Assembly (NCBI RefSeq): GCF_964036595.1
Contig: NZ_OZ038523.1
Span: 1,928,501-1,992,500, forward strand
Reading direction: 5' to 3'
Length of the DNA stretch: 64,000 nucleotides
Source: Tenacibaculum sp. 190524A05c
GTDB lineage: Bacteria; Bacteroidota; Bacteroidia; Flavobacteriales; Flavobacteriaceae
Shown here: positions 8,338 through 16,900 of the stretch, one piece after another
Position numbering within the stretch: the stretch's first letter is position 1
Layout of the letters: each line of letters begins with the position of its first letter
The notes under the pieces: model-generated
Databases searched by the model: none
What the model was told of the DNA's origin: nothing
What the model saw: only the letters and a program-made list of their open reading frames with translations
Position numbers and translations under genes: made by a program

Positions 8338-10059
8338 ATGAAAAAAATCTTTTCGATATTACTTGTATTTTTTTCAATAGTAATACAAGCCCAAACTATT
8401 GAAAAAAACTGGAACTTCTCTTCTATTGAAAACATCAATAAAGAAGGAATCGTAACAATAAACAAAGGAGATTACTTTAAACTAAAAGATGGAAAGTTTT
8501 CTTATTTCTTAGAAAATAAGGATAGTTTATATGCCTATGGGAATTATATTTCTCAGAATAACCTTTTAATATTCAACTACACTAAACCAAAAGATACTGT
8601 TCGCTATTACAACATTGTCGAATTGACTAATGATAAGCTTGCAATTTCTGAAGGTGACATTACATATAACTTTAAAGACACAGAAGCTTTAGTTCCTCCT
8701 GTTAAAGAAGAAACTACCCAAGCTTCGGATGCTTCTAACCAAATTATAGCAAGCCAAGGATTTACTTTTAAAAGTTTTTATCGTGGTGTAATTGGTATGA
8801 TTGTTTTATTAATCATTGCCTTTTTATTCAGTTCAAACCGAAGAGGTATTGATTGGAAAACTGTAAGCTTAGGTTTAGCTTTTCAATTGATAATTGCGAT
8901 TGGAGTTCTTAAAGTACCTTTTGTTCAGAAAGTTTTTGAATTTGTTGGTGCTATTTTCGTTAAAGTATTAGATTTTACTAGAGCAGGAAGTGAGTTCCTA
9001 TTTAGTGGACTGGTATCTGACATGAGTTCGTTCGGATTTATTTTTGCTTTTCAAGTATTACCTACAATTATTTTCTTTTCAGCACTAACATCTTTACTTT
9101 TCTATTTAGGTGTTATTCAATGGATAGTAAAAGGATTAGCTTGGTTACTTTCTAAAGTCTTAAAAATTTCAGGTGCTGAAAGTTTATCTGTAGCAGGTAA
9201 TATTTTCTTAGGACAAACGGAAGCACCTTTATTAATTAAAGCCTATTTAGAAAAAATGAACCGTTCTGAAATCCTATTAGTAATGATAGGTGGAATGGCA
9301 ACCGTTGCGGGAGCTGTATTAGCTGCGTATATTGGATTTTTAGGTGGTGATGATGAAGCACTACGTTTATTATATGCTAAACACTTATTAGCAGCCTCAG
9401 TTATGGCAGCGCCAGGAGCTATTATCATTTCTAAAATTTTATATCCTCAATTGGAGGAAGTTAATACTGACGTAAAAGTATCTTCTGAGAAAATTGGATC
9501 TAATATTCTAGATGCAATTGCAAACGGTACTACTGAAGGATTAAATTTAGCCATGAATGTTGCTGCGATGTTATTAGTATTTATCGCTTTTATTGCAATG
9601 CTTAATTACGGTTTATTTCTTGTTGGAGGAATAACTGGATTAAATGAATGGATTGCTAGTAACACATCTTATGAGAGTTTTTCTCTTGAGTTTGTTTTAG
9701 GATATATTTTCGCCCCTTTAATGTGGTTAATAGGTGTTGCTAGTGAAGACACGGCATTAATGGGACAATTATTAGGAATTAAACTTGCGGCAAGCGAGTT
9801 CGTTGGATACATACAATTAGCGGAACTTAAAAATGTTGCTAATGCAACACACTTAACGTATAATAAATCCGTTATTATGGCAACCTACATGTTATGTGGG
9901 TTTGCAAACTTTGCCTCTATTGGAATTCAAATAGGTGGTATTGGATCATTAGCACCAGGACAAAGAAAAACGCTTTCTGAATTTGGAATGAAAGCCTTAA
10001 TTGGTGGTACAATTGCATCATTAATGTCAGCTACAATAGCTGGTATGATTATAGGATAA
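8338..10059 (+). CDS. Concentrative nucleoside transporter (CNT/NupC family) with N-terminal extracytoplasmic domain
   Basis: 573 residues from the ATG at 8338 (an in-frame TTG 12 bases earlier is less likely). It begins with a signal peptide (MKKIFSILLVFFSIVIQAQT), followed by about 115 soluble residues with beta-strand character, and then the transporter proper from about residue 140. Family motifs are GNIFLGQTEAPLLIKAYLE, the GGMATVAGAVLAAYI segment and, near the end, CGFANFASIGIQIGGIG. It should import nucleosides by cation symport across the inner membrane. The secreted N-terminal domain is not part of the standard NupC-type transporter and is treated in the findings. Confidence 0.9.
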   Translation: MKKIFSILLVFFSIVIQAQTIEKNWNFSSIENINKEGIVTINKGDYFKLKDGKFSYFLENKDSLYAYGNYISQNNLLIFNYTKPKDTVRYYNIVELTNDKLAISEGDITYNFKDTEALVPPVKEETTQASDASNQIIASQGFTFKSFYRGVIGMIVLLIIAFLFSSNRRGIDWKTVSLGLAFQLIIAIGVLKVPFVQKVFEFVGAIFVKVLDFTRAGSEFLFSGLVSDMSSFGFIFAFQVLPTIIFFSALTSLLFYLGVIQWIVKGLAWLLSKVLKISGAESLSVAGNIFLGQTEAPLLIKAYLEKMNRSEILLVMIGGMATVAGAVLAAYIGFLGGDDEALRLLYAKHLLAASVMAAPGAIIISKILYPQLEEVNTDVKVSSEKIGSNILDAIANGTTEGLNLAMNVAAMLLVFIAFIAMLNYGLFLVGGITGLNEWIASNTSYESFSLEFVLGYIFAPLMWLIGVASEDTALMGQLLGIKLAASEFVGYIQLAELKNVANATHLTYNKSVIMATYMLCGFANFASIGIQIGGIGSLAPGQRKTLSEFGMKALIGGTIASLMSATIAGMIIG

Positions 10060-10090
10060 GAAAAATAAAAAACACAAACCCCCCAACATT

Positions 10091-10450
10091 GTGGAATCAA
10101 TTTTCGAGATAATATTGATCGGCTTTGCCGTTGTTATGATTTATGATATCATAGGATCATTATTATCAAGATATTTAGGTTTTGAATATGTTTGGTGGGC
10201 TTTTGGGTCTTTTATAATCTACGGTGTTTTTACTTCATATATAGATCGAAATAACGGTTTAACTTTAGCTTTAATAAGTGCTTTTTCACTCGGCGTTTTT
10301 GATGGAACTGTTGGATTATTAATTGCAGATAAACTTAAAGCTACTATTAGAGAGAAAGATCGTGAAGTAATTAAAATTAACTTCTCACTGATTATTCAGA
10401 TGGGAATTATAGCAGTAATAATGGGTTTAATAGCTATTTTAGCCTTCTAA
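10091..10450 (+). CDS. Small integral membrane protein, unknown function
   Basis: 119 residues with an inferred GTG start (MESIFEIILIGFAVVMIYDI); the next in-frame ATG at 10136 would cut into the first membrane segment. Hydrophobic segments lie at about residues 5-25, 33-50, 58-80 and 98-118, so four membrane spans are likely, with a charged loop (KLKATIREKDREVIK) between spans 3 and 4. It follows the nucleoside transporter by 31 bases and may be its cotranscribed partner, but I do not recognise the family. Confidence 0.65.
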   Translation: MESIFEIILIGFAVVMIYDIIGSLLSRYLGFEYVWWAFGSFIIYGVFTSYIDRNNGLTLALISAFSLGVFDGTVGLLIADKLKATIREKDREVIKINFSLIIQMGIIAVIMGLIAILAF

Positions 10451-10731
10451 AAAGCAATAACAAACTGACTTTATAACACTTACTTTCTTTTTGTTCATTT
10501 TTTTATATATTTATATCACCCGAAATCCAAATAAAATGAACCACTTATTTACTTTTGAAAGACAACTATCTTTCCAAGCAAAACACTCAATTTTTTACTT
10601 TTTCCAATTATTCAAATTATCATCATAAAAAATTGATATTCATTTTTATTTGATTACATCACTTAAACAAACGAATATTTTTAATTAACCTCGGTGAGTC
10701 TTATTGACTCCCAAATAAATCAATTTTTATC

Positions 10732-10917
10732 ATGAAGAAAATTTCTGAATTAACAGGATTTAAAGTTCTTTCCAAAAAAGAACAAAGTGAAATTAACGGA
10801 GCAATTTCAAGACCTTATTGTAAAGGAAATAATCAATGCTGCGTACGTGTAAGTCCAACTTTCGAATTCTGCGACTACGGATATTGTCAAGGATTTGGAC
10901 AATGCATATGGGCATAA
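10732..10917 (+). CDS. Six-cysteine leader peptide 1, putative secreted or bacteriocin-like peptide
   Basis: 61 residues. The first 24 resemble a double-glycine-type export leader: MKKISELTGFKVLSKKEQSE, then INGA, with the L-S-x-x-E-Q-x-x-I-N-G pattern of bacteriocin-type leaders and a Gly-Ala in place of Gly-Gly. The predicted core (about 38 residues, SRPYC to CIWA) has six cysteines spaced C-x5-CC-x9-C-x4-C-x5-C, so three disulfides are possible, or modified cysteines. A near-copy follows after 34 bases. No C39-peptidase ABC exporter, radical SAM enzyme or lanthipeptide synthetase is in the window. Function is not known; antimicrobial or signalling roles are guesses from the layout. Confidence 0.75.
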   Translation: MKKISELTGFKVLSKKEQSEINGAISRPYCKGNNQCCVRVSPTFEFCDYGYCQGFGQCIWA

Positions 10918-11020
10918 CTTAAGAATTAATCAACCAAAATAAATCTTAACAATGAAAAAAATCTCAAATTTAAAAGGATTTAAAGTTCTTTCTAAAAAAG
11001 AACAAAGTGAAATTAACGGA
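10756..11020 (+). repeat. Tandem duplication of the leader-coding segment
   Basis: The 45 bases at 10756-10800 and at 10976-11020 (encoding GFKVLSKKEQSEING) differ at a single, synonymous position, while the core-coding parts have diverged more. This indicates a fairly recent tandem duplication or gene conversion of the leader. Confidence 0.85.
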
Positions 11021-11140
11021 TCTGTAGTCAGCAGACCTTATTGTGGTGGACCAAGACAATGTTGTGTTAGAACTCCACAAGGTTTTGAGTTTTGTGATTA
11101 CGGATATTGTATCGGTCACGGACAATGTATCTGGGCATAG
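10952..11140 (+). CDS. Six-cysteine leader peptide 2, paralogue of the preceding gene
   Basis: 62 residues. The leader is MKKISNLKGFKVLSKKEQSE plus INGS, almost identical to that of the upstream gene. The core has the same cysteine spacing C-x5-CC-x9-C-x4-C-x5-C and shares SRPYC, QCCVR, FEFCDYGYC and GQCIWA with it, while residues between cysteines vary (GGPRQ for KGNNQ, IGHG for QGFG). Conserved cysteine frame with variable loops is the pattern of a folded, disulfide-stabilised peptide. The pair ends in its own terminator, so it is a two-gene transcript separate from thyA. Confidence 0.75.
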   Translation: MKKISNLKGFKVLSKKEQSEINGSVVSRPYCGGPRQCCVRTPQGFEFCDYGYCIGHGQCIWA

Positions 11141-11173
11141 TTATCGGTTGATAACTTGCTGAAAACAATTTTT

Positions 11174-11210
11174 AAAGCATCAACATTTTTTGTTGGTGCT
11201 TTTTTATTTT
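11174..11210 (+). terminator. Intrinsic terminator of the peptide pair
   Basis: A 12-base stem (AAAGCATCAACA at 11174-11185 with TGTTGGTGCTTT at 11191-11202, one G-T pair), 5-base loop, followed by a T-rich tail. Confidence 0.85.
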
Positions 11211-11231
11211 TACCCAAAATTAAGACGATAT

Positions 11232-12056
11232 ATGAAGCAGTATTTAGATTTAGTAAAACACGTTTTAGAAAACGGTAATGAAAAAGGTGATAGAACAGGA
11301 ACTGGAACGAAAAGTGTTTTTGGTTATCAAATGCGTTTTGATTTAAGTGAAGGGTTTCCAATGGTAACGACGAAAAAGTTACATTTAAAATCTATCATCT
11401 ATGAACTATTATGGTTTATTAAAGGAGATACTAACGTAAAATACTTACAAGAAAACGGAGTTAGAATCTGGAACGAGTGGGCAGATGAAAATGGTGATTT
11501 AGGTCCAGTTTATGGGCATCAATGGAGAAATTGGAATAGCGATGAAATTGATCAGTTAAAAGATGTTATAGAAACGCTTAAAAATAATCCAAATAGCAGA
11601 AGAATGCTAATCTCTGCATGGAATCCTAGTGTATTACCAGATACATCAAAGTCTTTTTCTGATAATGTAGCCAATGGAAAAGCGGCATTACCTCCTTGTC
11701 ATGCTTTTTTCCAATTTTATGTTGCTGACGGTAAATTATCTTGTCAATTATATCAAAGAAGTGCAGACATATTTCTTGGTGTTCCATTTAATATTGCGAG
11801 TTATGCTTTGTTTACAATGATGGTTGCTCAAGTTTGTGGATATGAAGCTGGAGAATTCATTCACACTTTTGGAGATGCTCATATTTATAATAATCATATG
11901 GAGCAATTAGAATTGCAACTATCTAGAGATCCTAGACCTTTACCAACGATGAAAATTAATCCATCAATACAAAATATTGAAGATTTTGATTTCGATGATT
12001 TTGAATTGTTAAATTATGATCCACATCCACATATTAAAGGAGTGGTTGCCGTTTAA
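11232..12056 (+). CDS. thyA: Thymidylate synthase
   Basis: 274 residues from the ATG at 11232 ([15 protein letters not shown]); the longer reading from 11190 starts inside the upstream terminator and is rejected. The enzyme methylates dUMP to dTMP with 5,10-methylene-tetrahydrofolate, giving dihydrofolate. Visible motifs are [12 protein letters not shown] (phosphate site), [21 protein letters not shown], the catalytic Cys in [30 protein letters not shown] and [10 protein letters not shown]. It forms the usual thyA-folA pair with dihydrofolate reductase downstream, here with one small ORF between. Confidence 0.98.
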   Translation: MKQYLDLVKHVLENGNEKGDRTGTGTKSVFGYQMRFDLSEGFPMVTTKKLHLKSIIYELLWFIKGDTNVKYLQENGVRIWNEWADENGDLGPVYGHQWRNWNSDEIDQLKDVIETLKNNPNSRRMLISAWNPSVLPDTSKSFSDNVANGKAALPPCHAFFQFYVADGKLSCQLYQRSADIFLGVPFNIASYALFTMMVAQVCGYEAGEFIHTFGDAHIYNNHMEQLELQLSRDPRPLPTMKINPSIQNIEDFDFDDFELLNYDPHPHIKGVVAV

Positions 12057-12139
12057 AATATTTTAACGTTCTTTTATAAAATTTAGACTTTTAATTAGTT
12101 AAAATCTGACTAAATTAGTAACCAAACAACTAGATTAAA

Positions 12140-12322
12140 ATGATTGCAGAAATCGACACTATCAAAGAAGAGATATATGACATTGTAGCTGAAATTGATG
12201 ATGAGAACGTTTTATTAGCTATCAAAACTATCATCACTAATATTCATTCGAATGCTATTGATCAGGTTACAGATAAAAGAGACTTAACAGGATACATTAA
12301 AGAATGGGTAAAGAACATGTAA
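12140..12322 (+). CDS. Small acidic helical protein of unknown function between thyA and folA
   Basis: 60 residues, MIAEIDTIKEEIYDIVAEID at the start, predicted almost wholly alpha-helical with a leucine/isoleucine heptad-like pattern and no membrane segment. The N-terminal helix pair resembles small antitoxin-like or addiction-module proteins common in Bacteroidota, but there is no toxin gene beside it, so that is only a resemblance. It starts 83 bases after thyA and ends 16 bases before folA and is probably cotranscribed with folA. Confidence 0.55.
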   Translation: MIAEIDTIKEEIYDIVAEIDDENVLLAIKTIITNIHSNAIDQVTDKRDLTGYIKEWVKNM

Positions 12323-12338
12323 CCGTTCCCAAAATTTT

Positions 12339-12827
12339 ATGATTACAATTATTGCCGCTATTGGTAAAAACAACGAATTAGGAAAGGATAACGACCTAAT
12401 TTGGCATTTACCTGAAGACCTAAAAAGATTTAAAAGAGTAACTTCTGGACATCACATATTAATGGGAAGAAATACTTTTGAAAGTATTGGAAAACCATTA
12501 CCTAATAGAACTACCGTAATTATTACTAGAAATAATGACTATTTTAAAGATGGTTGCTTAATTGCAGGAAGTATTGAAGAAGCGATTCAACTGGCAGAAA
12601 ACGATGAGGAAATTTTCATTATAGGTGGTGCTCAAATTTACAAACAAGCTATTCAAAACCCTTCTGTTAAAAAACTAGATATGACTATTGTTCATGAAAG
12701 TTTTGATGCCGATGTATTTTTCCCAGAAATTGATTCAACTATCTGGAAAGAGGCGGCTAGAGAAGATTTTAAAGCTGACGAAAAAAATAAATACGATTAT
12801 AGTTTCGTTACTTACCTTAGGAGATAA
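12339..12827 (+). CDS. folA: Dihydrofolate reductase
   Basis: 162 residues, normal length. It reduces dihydrofolate to tetrahydrofolate with NADPH, regenerating the cofactor used by the thymidylate synthase encoded just upstream. Family motifs are IIAAIGKNNELGKDNDLIWH (start and Met20-loop equivalent), LPEDLKRFKR, ILMGRNTFESIGKPLPNRT, the NADPH-binding IFIIGGAQIYKQA, and a C-terminal YSFVTYLRR strand. Confidence 0.98.
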   Translation: MITIIAAIGKNNELGKDNDLIWHLPEDLKRFKRVTSGHHILMGRNTFESIGKPLPNRTTVIITRNNDYFKDGCLIAGSIEEAIQLAENDEEIFIIGGAQIYKQAIQNPSVKKLDMTIVHESFDADVFFPEIDSTIWKEAAREDFKADEKNKYDYSFVTYLRR

Positions 12828-12846
12828 ATAGAGTTTAACTAAAAAT

Positions 12847-12871
12847 AGATCCCTGCCTTCGCAGGAATGAC
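12847..12871 (+). repeat. Short REP-like palindromic element
   Basis: The stretch holds CCTGC-CTTC-GCAGG, a 5-base-pair hairpin flanked by AGATC and AATGAC. It is more GC-rich than its surroundings. Short dispersed elements built around CCTGCGAAGGCAGG are familiar from intergenic regions of many bacteria. It lies between folA and gldA; only one copy is in the window. Confidence 0.5.
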
Positions 12872-12879
12872 AATACTAA

Positions 12880-13782
12880 ATGTCTATTCAACTTACATCA
12901 GTTACCAAAACATACGGAAAACAAAAAGCTGTAAACAATATTTCTTTTTCTGCTAAAAAAGGAGAAATTGTTGGATTTCTTGGACCAAATGGAGCAGGGA
13001 AATCAACTACAATGAAAATTCTTACAGGTTATATTCAACCAACAGAAGGATCTGTAACAGTGAATGATATTGATGTTATTTCGAATAGTTTAGAAACAAG
13101 GAAAAGTATTGGATATCTTCCTGAACACAATCCATTGTATTTGGATATGTATGTTAAGGAATATTTATTGTTTCATGCAGATGTTCATCAGATTAAAAAT
13201 TATGATTTAGAAGAAATCATAAACAAAGTTGGCTTAGAAAAAGAAGCTCACAAAAAAATCAATCAGCTCTCTAAAGGATATCGCCAAAGAGTTGGTTTAG
13301 CAGCTGCTATTTTGCACAATCCTGATGTGTTAATTCTAGATGAGCCAACAACTGGTTTAGATCCTAATCAATTAGTTGAAATTCGCTCTTTAATTAAAGA
13401 ATTGGGAAGGAATAAAACCGTTTTATTATCTACGCACATCATGCAAGAAGTTGAAGCTATTTGTGATCGAGTGATCATTATTAATAACGGTGAAATTGTA
13501 ATTGATAAAAAACTAGCTGAATTAAAAGATAGCAATCAACAAGTCATCAAAGTAGGATTCGACTACAAAATCGAAGAACAATTCTTACAACGCTTATCTG
13601 ATATCACCACAATCAAAAATAATTACGATAATTCTTGGACTTTAACTTTTGAAACCGAAGAAGACATGCGTCCTAAATTATTTGATTTTGCTCAAGAACA
13701 TGGTTTAAAAATCTTAGAATTAAACTCTGAAAATAAAAATCTAGAGACCTTATTTAGGGAACTGACAAAAAAAATTGTTTAA
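12880..13782 (+). CDS. gldA: ABC transporter ATP-binding protein, probable gliding-motility GldA
   Basis: 300 residues, complete. Walker A is GPNGAGKST, the signature is LSKGYRQRVGLA, Walker B is VLILDEPTTGLD, and the switch His is in LLSTHIMQEVEAICDRV. A C-terminal extension of about 80 residues follows the ATPase domain. Length and overall sequence match GldA, the ATPase of the GldAFG exporter needed for gliding motility in Flavobacterium. The permease genes gldF and gldG are not adjacent here, in line with the separate location of gldA in known genomes. A generic ABC-2 type ATPase is the alternative. Confidence 0.8.
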   Translation: MSIQLTSVTKTYGKQKAVNNISFSAKKGEIVGFLGPNGAGKSTTMKILTGYIQPTEGSVTVNDIDVISNSLETRKSIGYLPEHNPLYLDMYVKEYLLFHADVHQIKNYDLEEIINKVGLEKEAHKKINQLSKGYRQRVGLAAAILHNPDVLILDEPTTGLDPNQLVEIRSLIKELGRNKTVLLSTHIMQEVEAICDRVIIINNGEIVIDKKLAELKDSNQQVIKVGFDYKIEEQFLQRLSDITTIKNNYDNSWTLTFETEEDMRPKLFDFAQEHGLKILELNSENKNLETLFRELTKKIV

Positions 13783-13800
13783 CATTTAAATTATAATAAC

Positions 13801-13956
13801 ATGAAAAAAGGAATAGAACTATTCAAAAAAAACAATCAATCGAAAATTATTCAAAAAAATAAACTTCATTATATATTTGGAGGTGACAATTCTGATAATG
13901 GTAAAAAAGCTATTTTCATTTACCATCCGAATGGAGCACCAACTAACAATAATTAA
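13801..13956 (+). CDS. Small peptide with double-glycine leader, unannotated-size ORF
   Basis: 51 residues from an ATG 18 bases after gldA to a TAA at 13954-13956. The sequence opens MKKGIELFKKNNQSKIIQKN, then KLHYIFGG, and ends with a 23-residue tail containing KKAIFIYHPNGAPT. A basic, amphipathic leader ending in Gly-Gly is the form cleaved by C39-peptidase exporters in Bacteroidota. There are no cysteines, so the core differs from the pair at 10.7-11.1 kb. It is directly followed by a strong terminator, which supports a real transcript end after this ORF rather than after gldA. Confidence 0.6.
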   Translation: MKKGIELFKKNNQSKIIQKNKLHYIFGGDNSDNGKKAIFIYHPNGAPTNNN

Positions 13957-13994
13957 AAAAAGAAGAGGTTTACTAATAACCTCTTCTTTTTTTT
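13955..13994. terminator. Bidirectional terminator between the gldA transcript and dnaE
   Basis: A 12-base core stem (AAAGAAGAGGTT with AACCTCTTCTTT, loop TACTAAT) flanked by A-runs on the left and T-runs on the right, so it can act on both strands. It separates two convergent transcripts, and its right edge overlaps the dnaE stop codon. Confidence 0.9.
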
Positions 13995-16900
13995 AATTCA
14001 ACTTATAATTGATGTGTTGTTTATCCAGTTCTGCTAGGAACTCATTTGATATTTTAATTTTCGTTGTTCTACTTGGAACATCTAACTCCAACTTCTCTTC
14101 TACATCGTATATTACAAAACGAAGATTATGAGAACCAGAATTCGTAACGAATAAATGTTGTAAGTTTTTAATAGTATTTTCCTTTACTTCGTTCAAAGGC
14201 ATTTTTATTGTAATTTTCTTACACATTTTATCCATGATATCATGTAGCAAGTTAAATTCTACAAACCCTACTCTAGGATCTCCTTTTACACCTTCTTTAT
14301 TAACCCATCCAGGCTTAACTATGGTTTTTACGTATAAGAACGAATTAGGCACTAAAAAGTGCTTGAACTTCAAGTATTCTTCACCAAAAATTCTAAACTC
14401 AAAACTGTCGTTATAATCTTCAATAGTGAATGCAGCCCAACCTTTACCAGCTTTTGACACTCTATGTTGCACATCCGTAACAATACCTGCAAATGCTAAT
14501 CCTAAACCTTCATATTTCTTAAGATCCTTAAAATGACTAACAGCAGCATTACAAAAAGTCAATTCATTCTTGAAATCATCTAAAGGGTGAGCAGAAATAT
14601 ACATTCCAACCATTTCCTTTTCTTTTGCCAGTAATTCCATGGTTCCCCAAGTATCACATTCAGGAATTATAGGTTCTGGCAATTCAACTTCACTGGCTTC
14701 TCCAAATAAAGAAACCTGAGATGAATTTAAATTTTCCTGATATTTATTTCCAAAACGTAATGCTCTTTCTAAAAAAGTTTGGCCTTTTTCATCTTGAACA
14801 TAATATTGTGCTCTATGTGTTTCAACAAAAGAATCAAATCCACCTGCTAAAACTAATCCTTCAAAAGCTTTTTTATTAGCCACACGAAGATCGACACGTT
14901 TTGCTACATCAAAAATAGATGAATAGGGTCCGTTTTCTTTTCTTTCATCTATAATTGCTTTTACCGCAGAAGCTCCAACACCTTTGATTGCAGCCATTCC
15001 AAAACGAACAGCTCCTTCTTTATTTACTGAGAATTTAGAATACGATTCATTTACATCTGGTCCTAGTACTTCTAATCCCATTCGTTTACATTCCTCCATA
15101 AAGAATGATACCGTTTTAATATCATTCATATTATTGGAAAGTACGGCTGCCATGTATTCTGCAGGATAATGGGCTTTCAAGTATGCTGTTTGATAAGCAA
15201 TCCAAGCATAACATGTTGAGTGAGATTTGTTGAAGGCATAAGATGCAAATGCTTCCCAATCCTTCCAAATTTTCTCTAAAGCCTTTTCATCATGACCGTT
15301 GGCCTTTGCTTGATCAACGAACTTAGGTTTCATCTTCGCCAGAACCGCAGCTTGTTTTTTACCCATTGCCTTACGTAAAACATCGGCCTCACCTTTGGTA
15401 AAATCAGCTAACTTTTGAGACAGTAACATTACTTGCTCCTGGTAAACCGTAATTCCGTAGGTTTCCGCTAGATACTCTTCCATAGCAGGAAGGTCATATT
15501 CAATTTCTTCGTCTCCGTGCTTTCTTCGAATAAAAGAAGGAATATATTCTAAAGGACCAGGACGATATAATGCGTTCATTGCAATAAGGTCGGCAAAAAC
15601 GGTAGGTTTTAGCTCACGCATGTATTTTTGCATTCCGGGAGATTCGTATTGGAAAATACCAACTGTTTCTCCTCTTTGGAATAATGCATATGTTTCTTCA
15701 TCGTCAATTGGGAAGTTCTCGGGATCGAGTTCTACACCATGACGCGCTTTTACAATCTTTACCGTATCTTTAATAAGGGTTAATGTTTTTAACCCTAAGA
15801 AATCCATTTTTAATAATCCTGCACTTTCCACAACCGAGTTATCGAATTGTGTTACGTACATGTCAGAATCTTTTGCTAAAGATACTGGAACGAACTTGGT
15901 AATATCATCTGGCGTAATAATCACACCACAGGCATGAATACCAGTATTACGAACCGAACCTTCTAGTACAACCGCCTGATTAATTGTGCTTGCTTCTAAT
16001 CCCGTTCCTTGTGCAATTGCTTTTAATTCATTTACATTCTCTTTTTCTTCAGCACGTAAACCAGCTACTTTTCCTTTACTTTTTTCATCTTCACCAAAAA
16101 TATTCTTCAGTTTAATACCCGGAACTAATTTGGCTATTCTATCTGCTTCAAATAATGGTAAATCTAATACTCTGGCAGTATCACGTAAAGATGATTTTGC
16201 CGCCATTGTACCATAGGTAATAATTTGTGCTACTTGATTTGCTCCATATTTCTCGATTACATAATCCATTACACGACCACGACCTTCATCATCAAAGTCA
16301 ATATCGATATCGGGCATGGATACACGTTCAGGATTTAAGAAACGCTCAAAAAGTAAATCATACTTGATAGGATCAATATTTGTAATCCATAAACAGTAGG
16401 CAACTACAGAACCTGCAGCCGAACCACGACCTGGACCTACGGAAACTCCCATTTCACGAGCAGCACGAATAAAGTCTTCTACAATCAAGAAATATCCCGG
16501 ATATCCTGTTTTTGCAATTACATCTAATTCAAAATCTAAACGTTCTCGAATACTATCTGTAATATCACCGTAACGAATTTTTGCTCCTTCATAGGTTAAG
16601 TGACGTAAATAATTATTCTCTCCTCTTTTTCCTCCATCAACTTCATCTTGTGCATCTTGAAATTCCTCTCCAATTTCAAAGGCAGGTAATAATACATCAC
16701 GGGCTAACGTAAACCCTTCTACTTTATCAACAATCTCTTGAATATTACTAATTGCTTCAGGTATATCAGCAAAAAGATTTTTCATTTCTTCGGTAGACTT
16801 GAAATAGTATTCATCGTTTGGTAAACCGTAACGATAACCTCTACCTCTACCTTTTGGTGTTGCTTGCTTCTCACCATCTTTTACACATAATAAAATATCA

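Noticed and set aside
10536..10628. 30-codon ORF in the gap before the peptide pair
   Set aside because: Phenylalanine/serine-rich, no leader or motif, no ribosome binding site; most likely chance in AT-rich DNA. The 281-base gap otherwise holds only a weak GAGTC-TTATT-GACTC inverted repeat (10696-10710) and presumably the promoter.
10756..11020. CRISPR-like repeat from the two identical leader segments
   Set aside because: Only two copies, both in frame and coding, separated by 175 bases of gene sequence.
12140..12322. Toxin-antitoxin module at the 60-residue ORF
   Set aside because: No adjacent toxin-sized gene; folA follows directly. Only a general resemblance to antitoxins remains.
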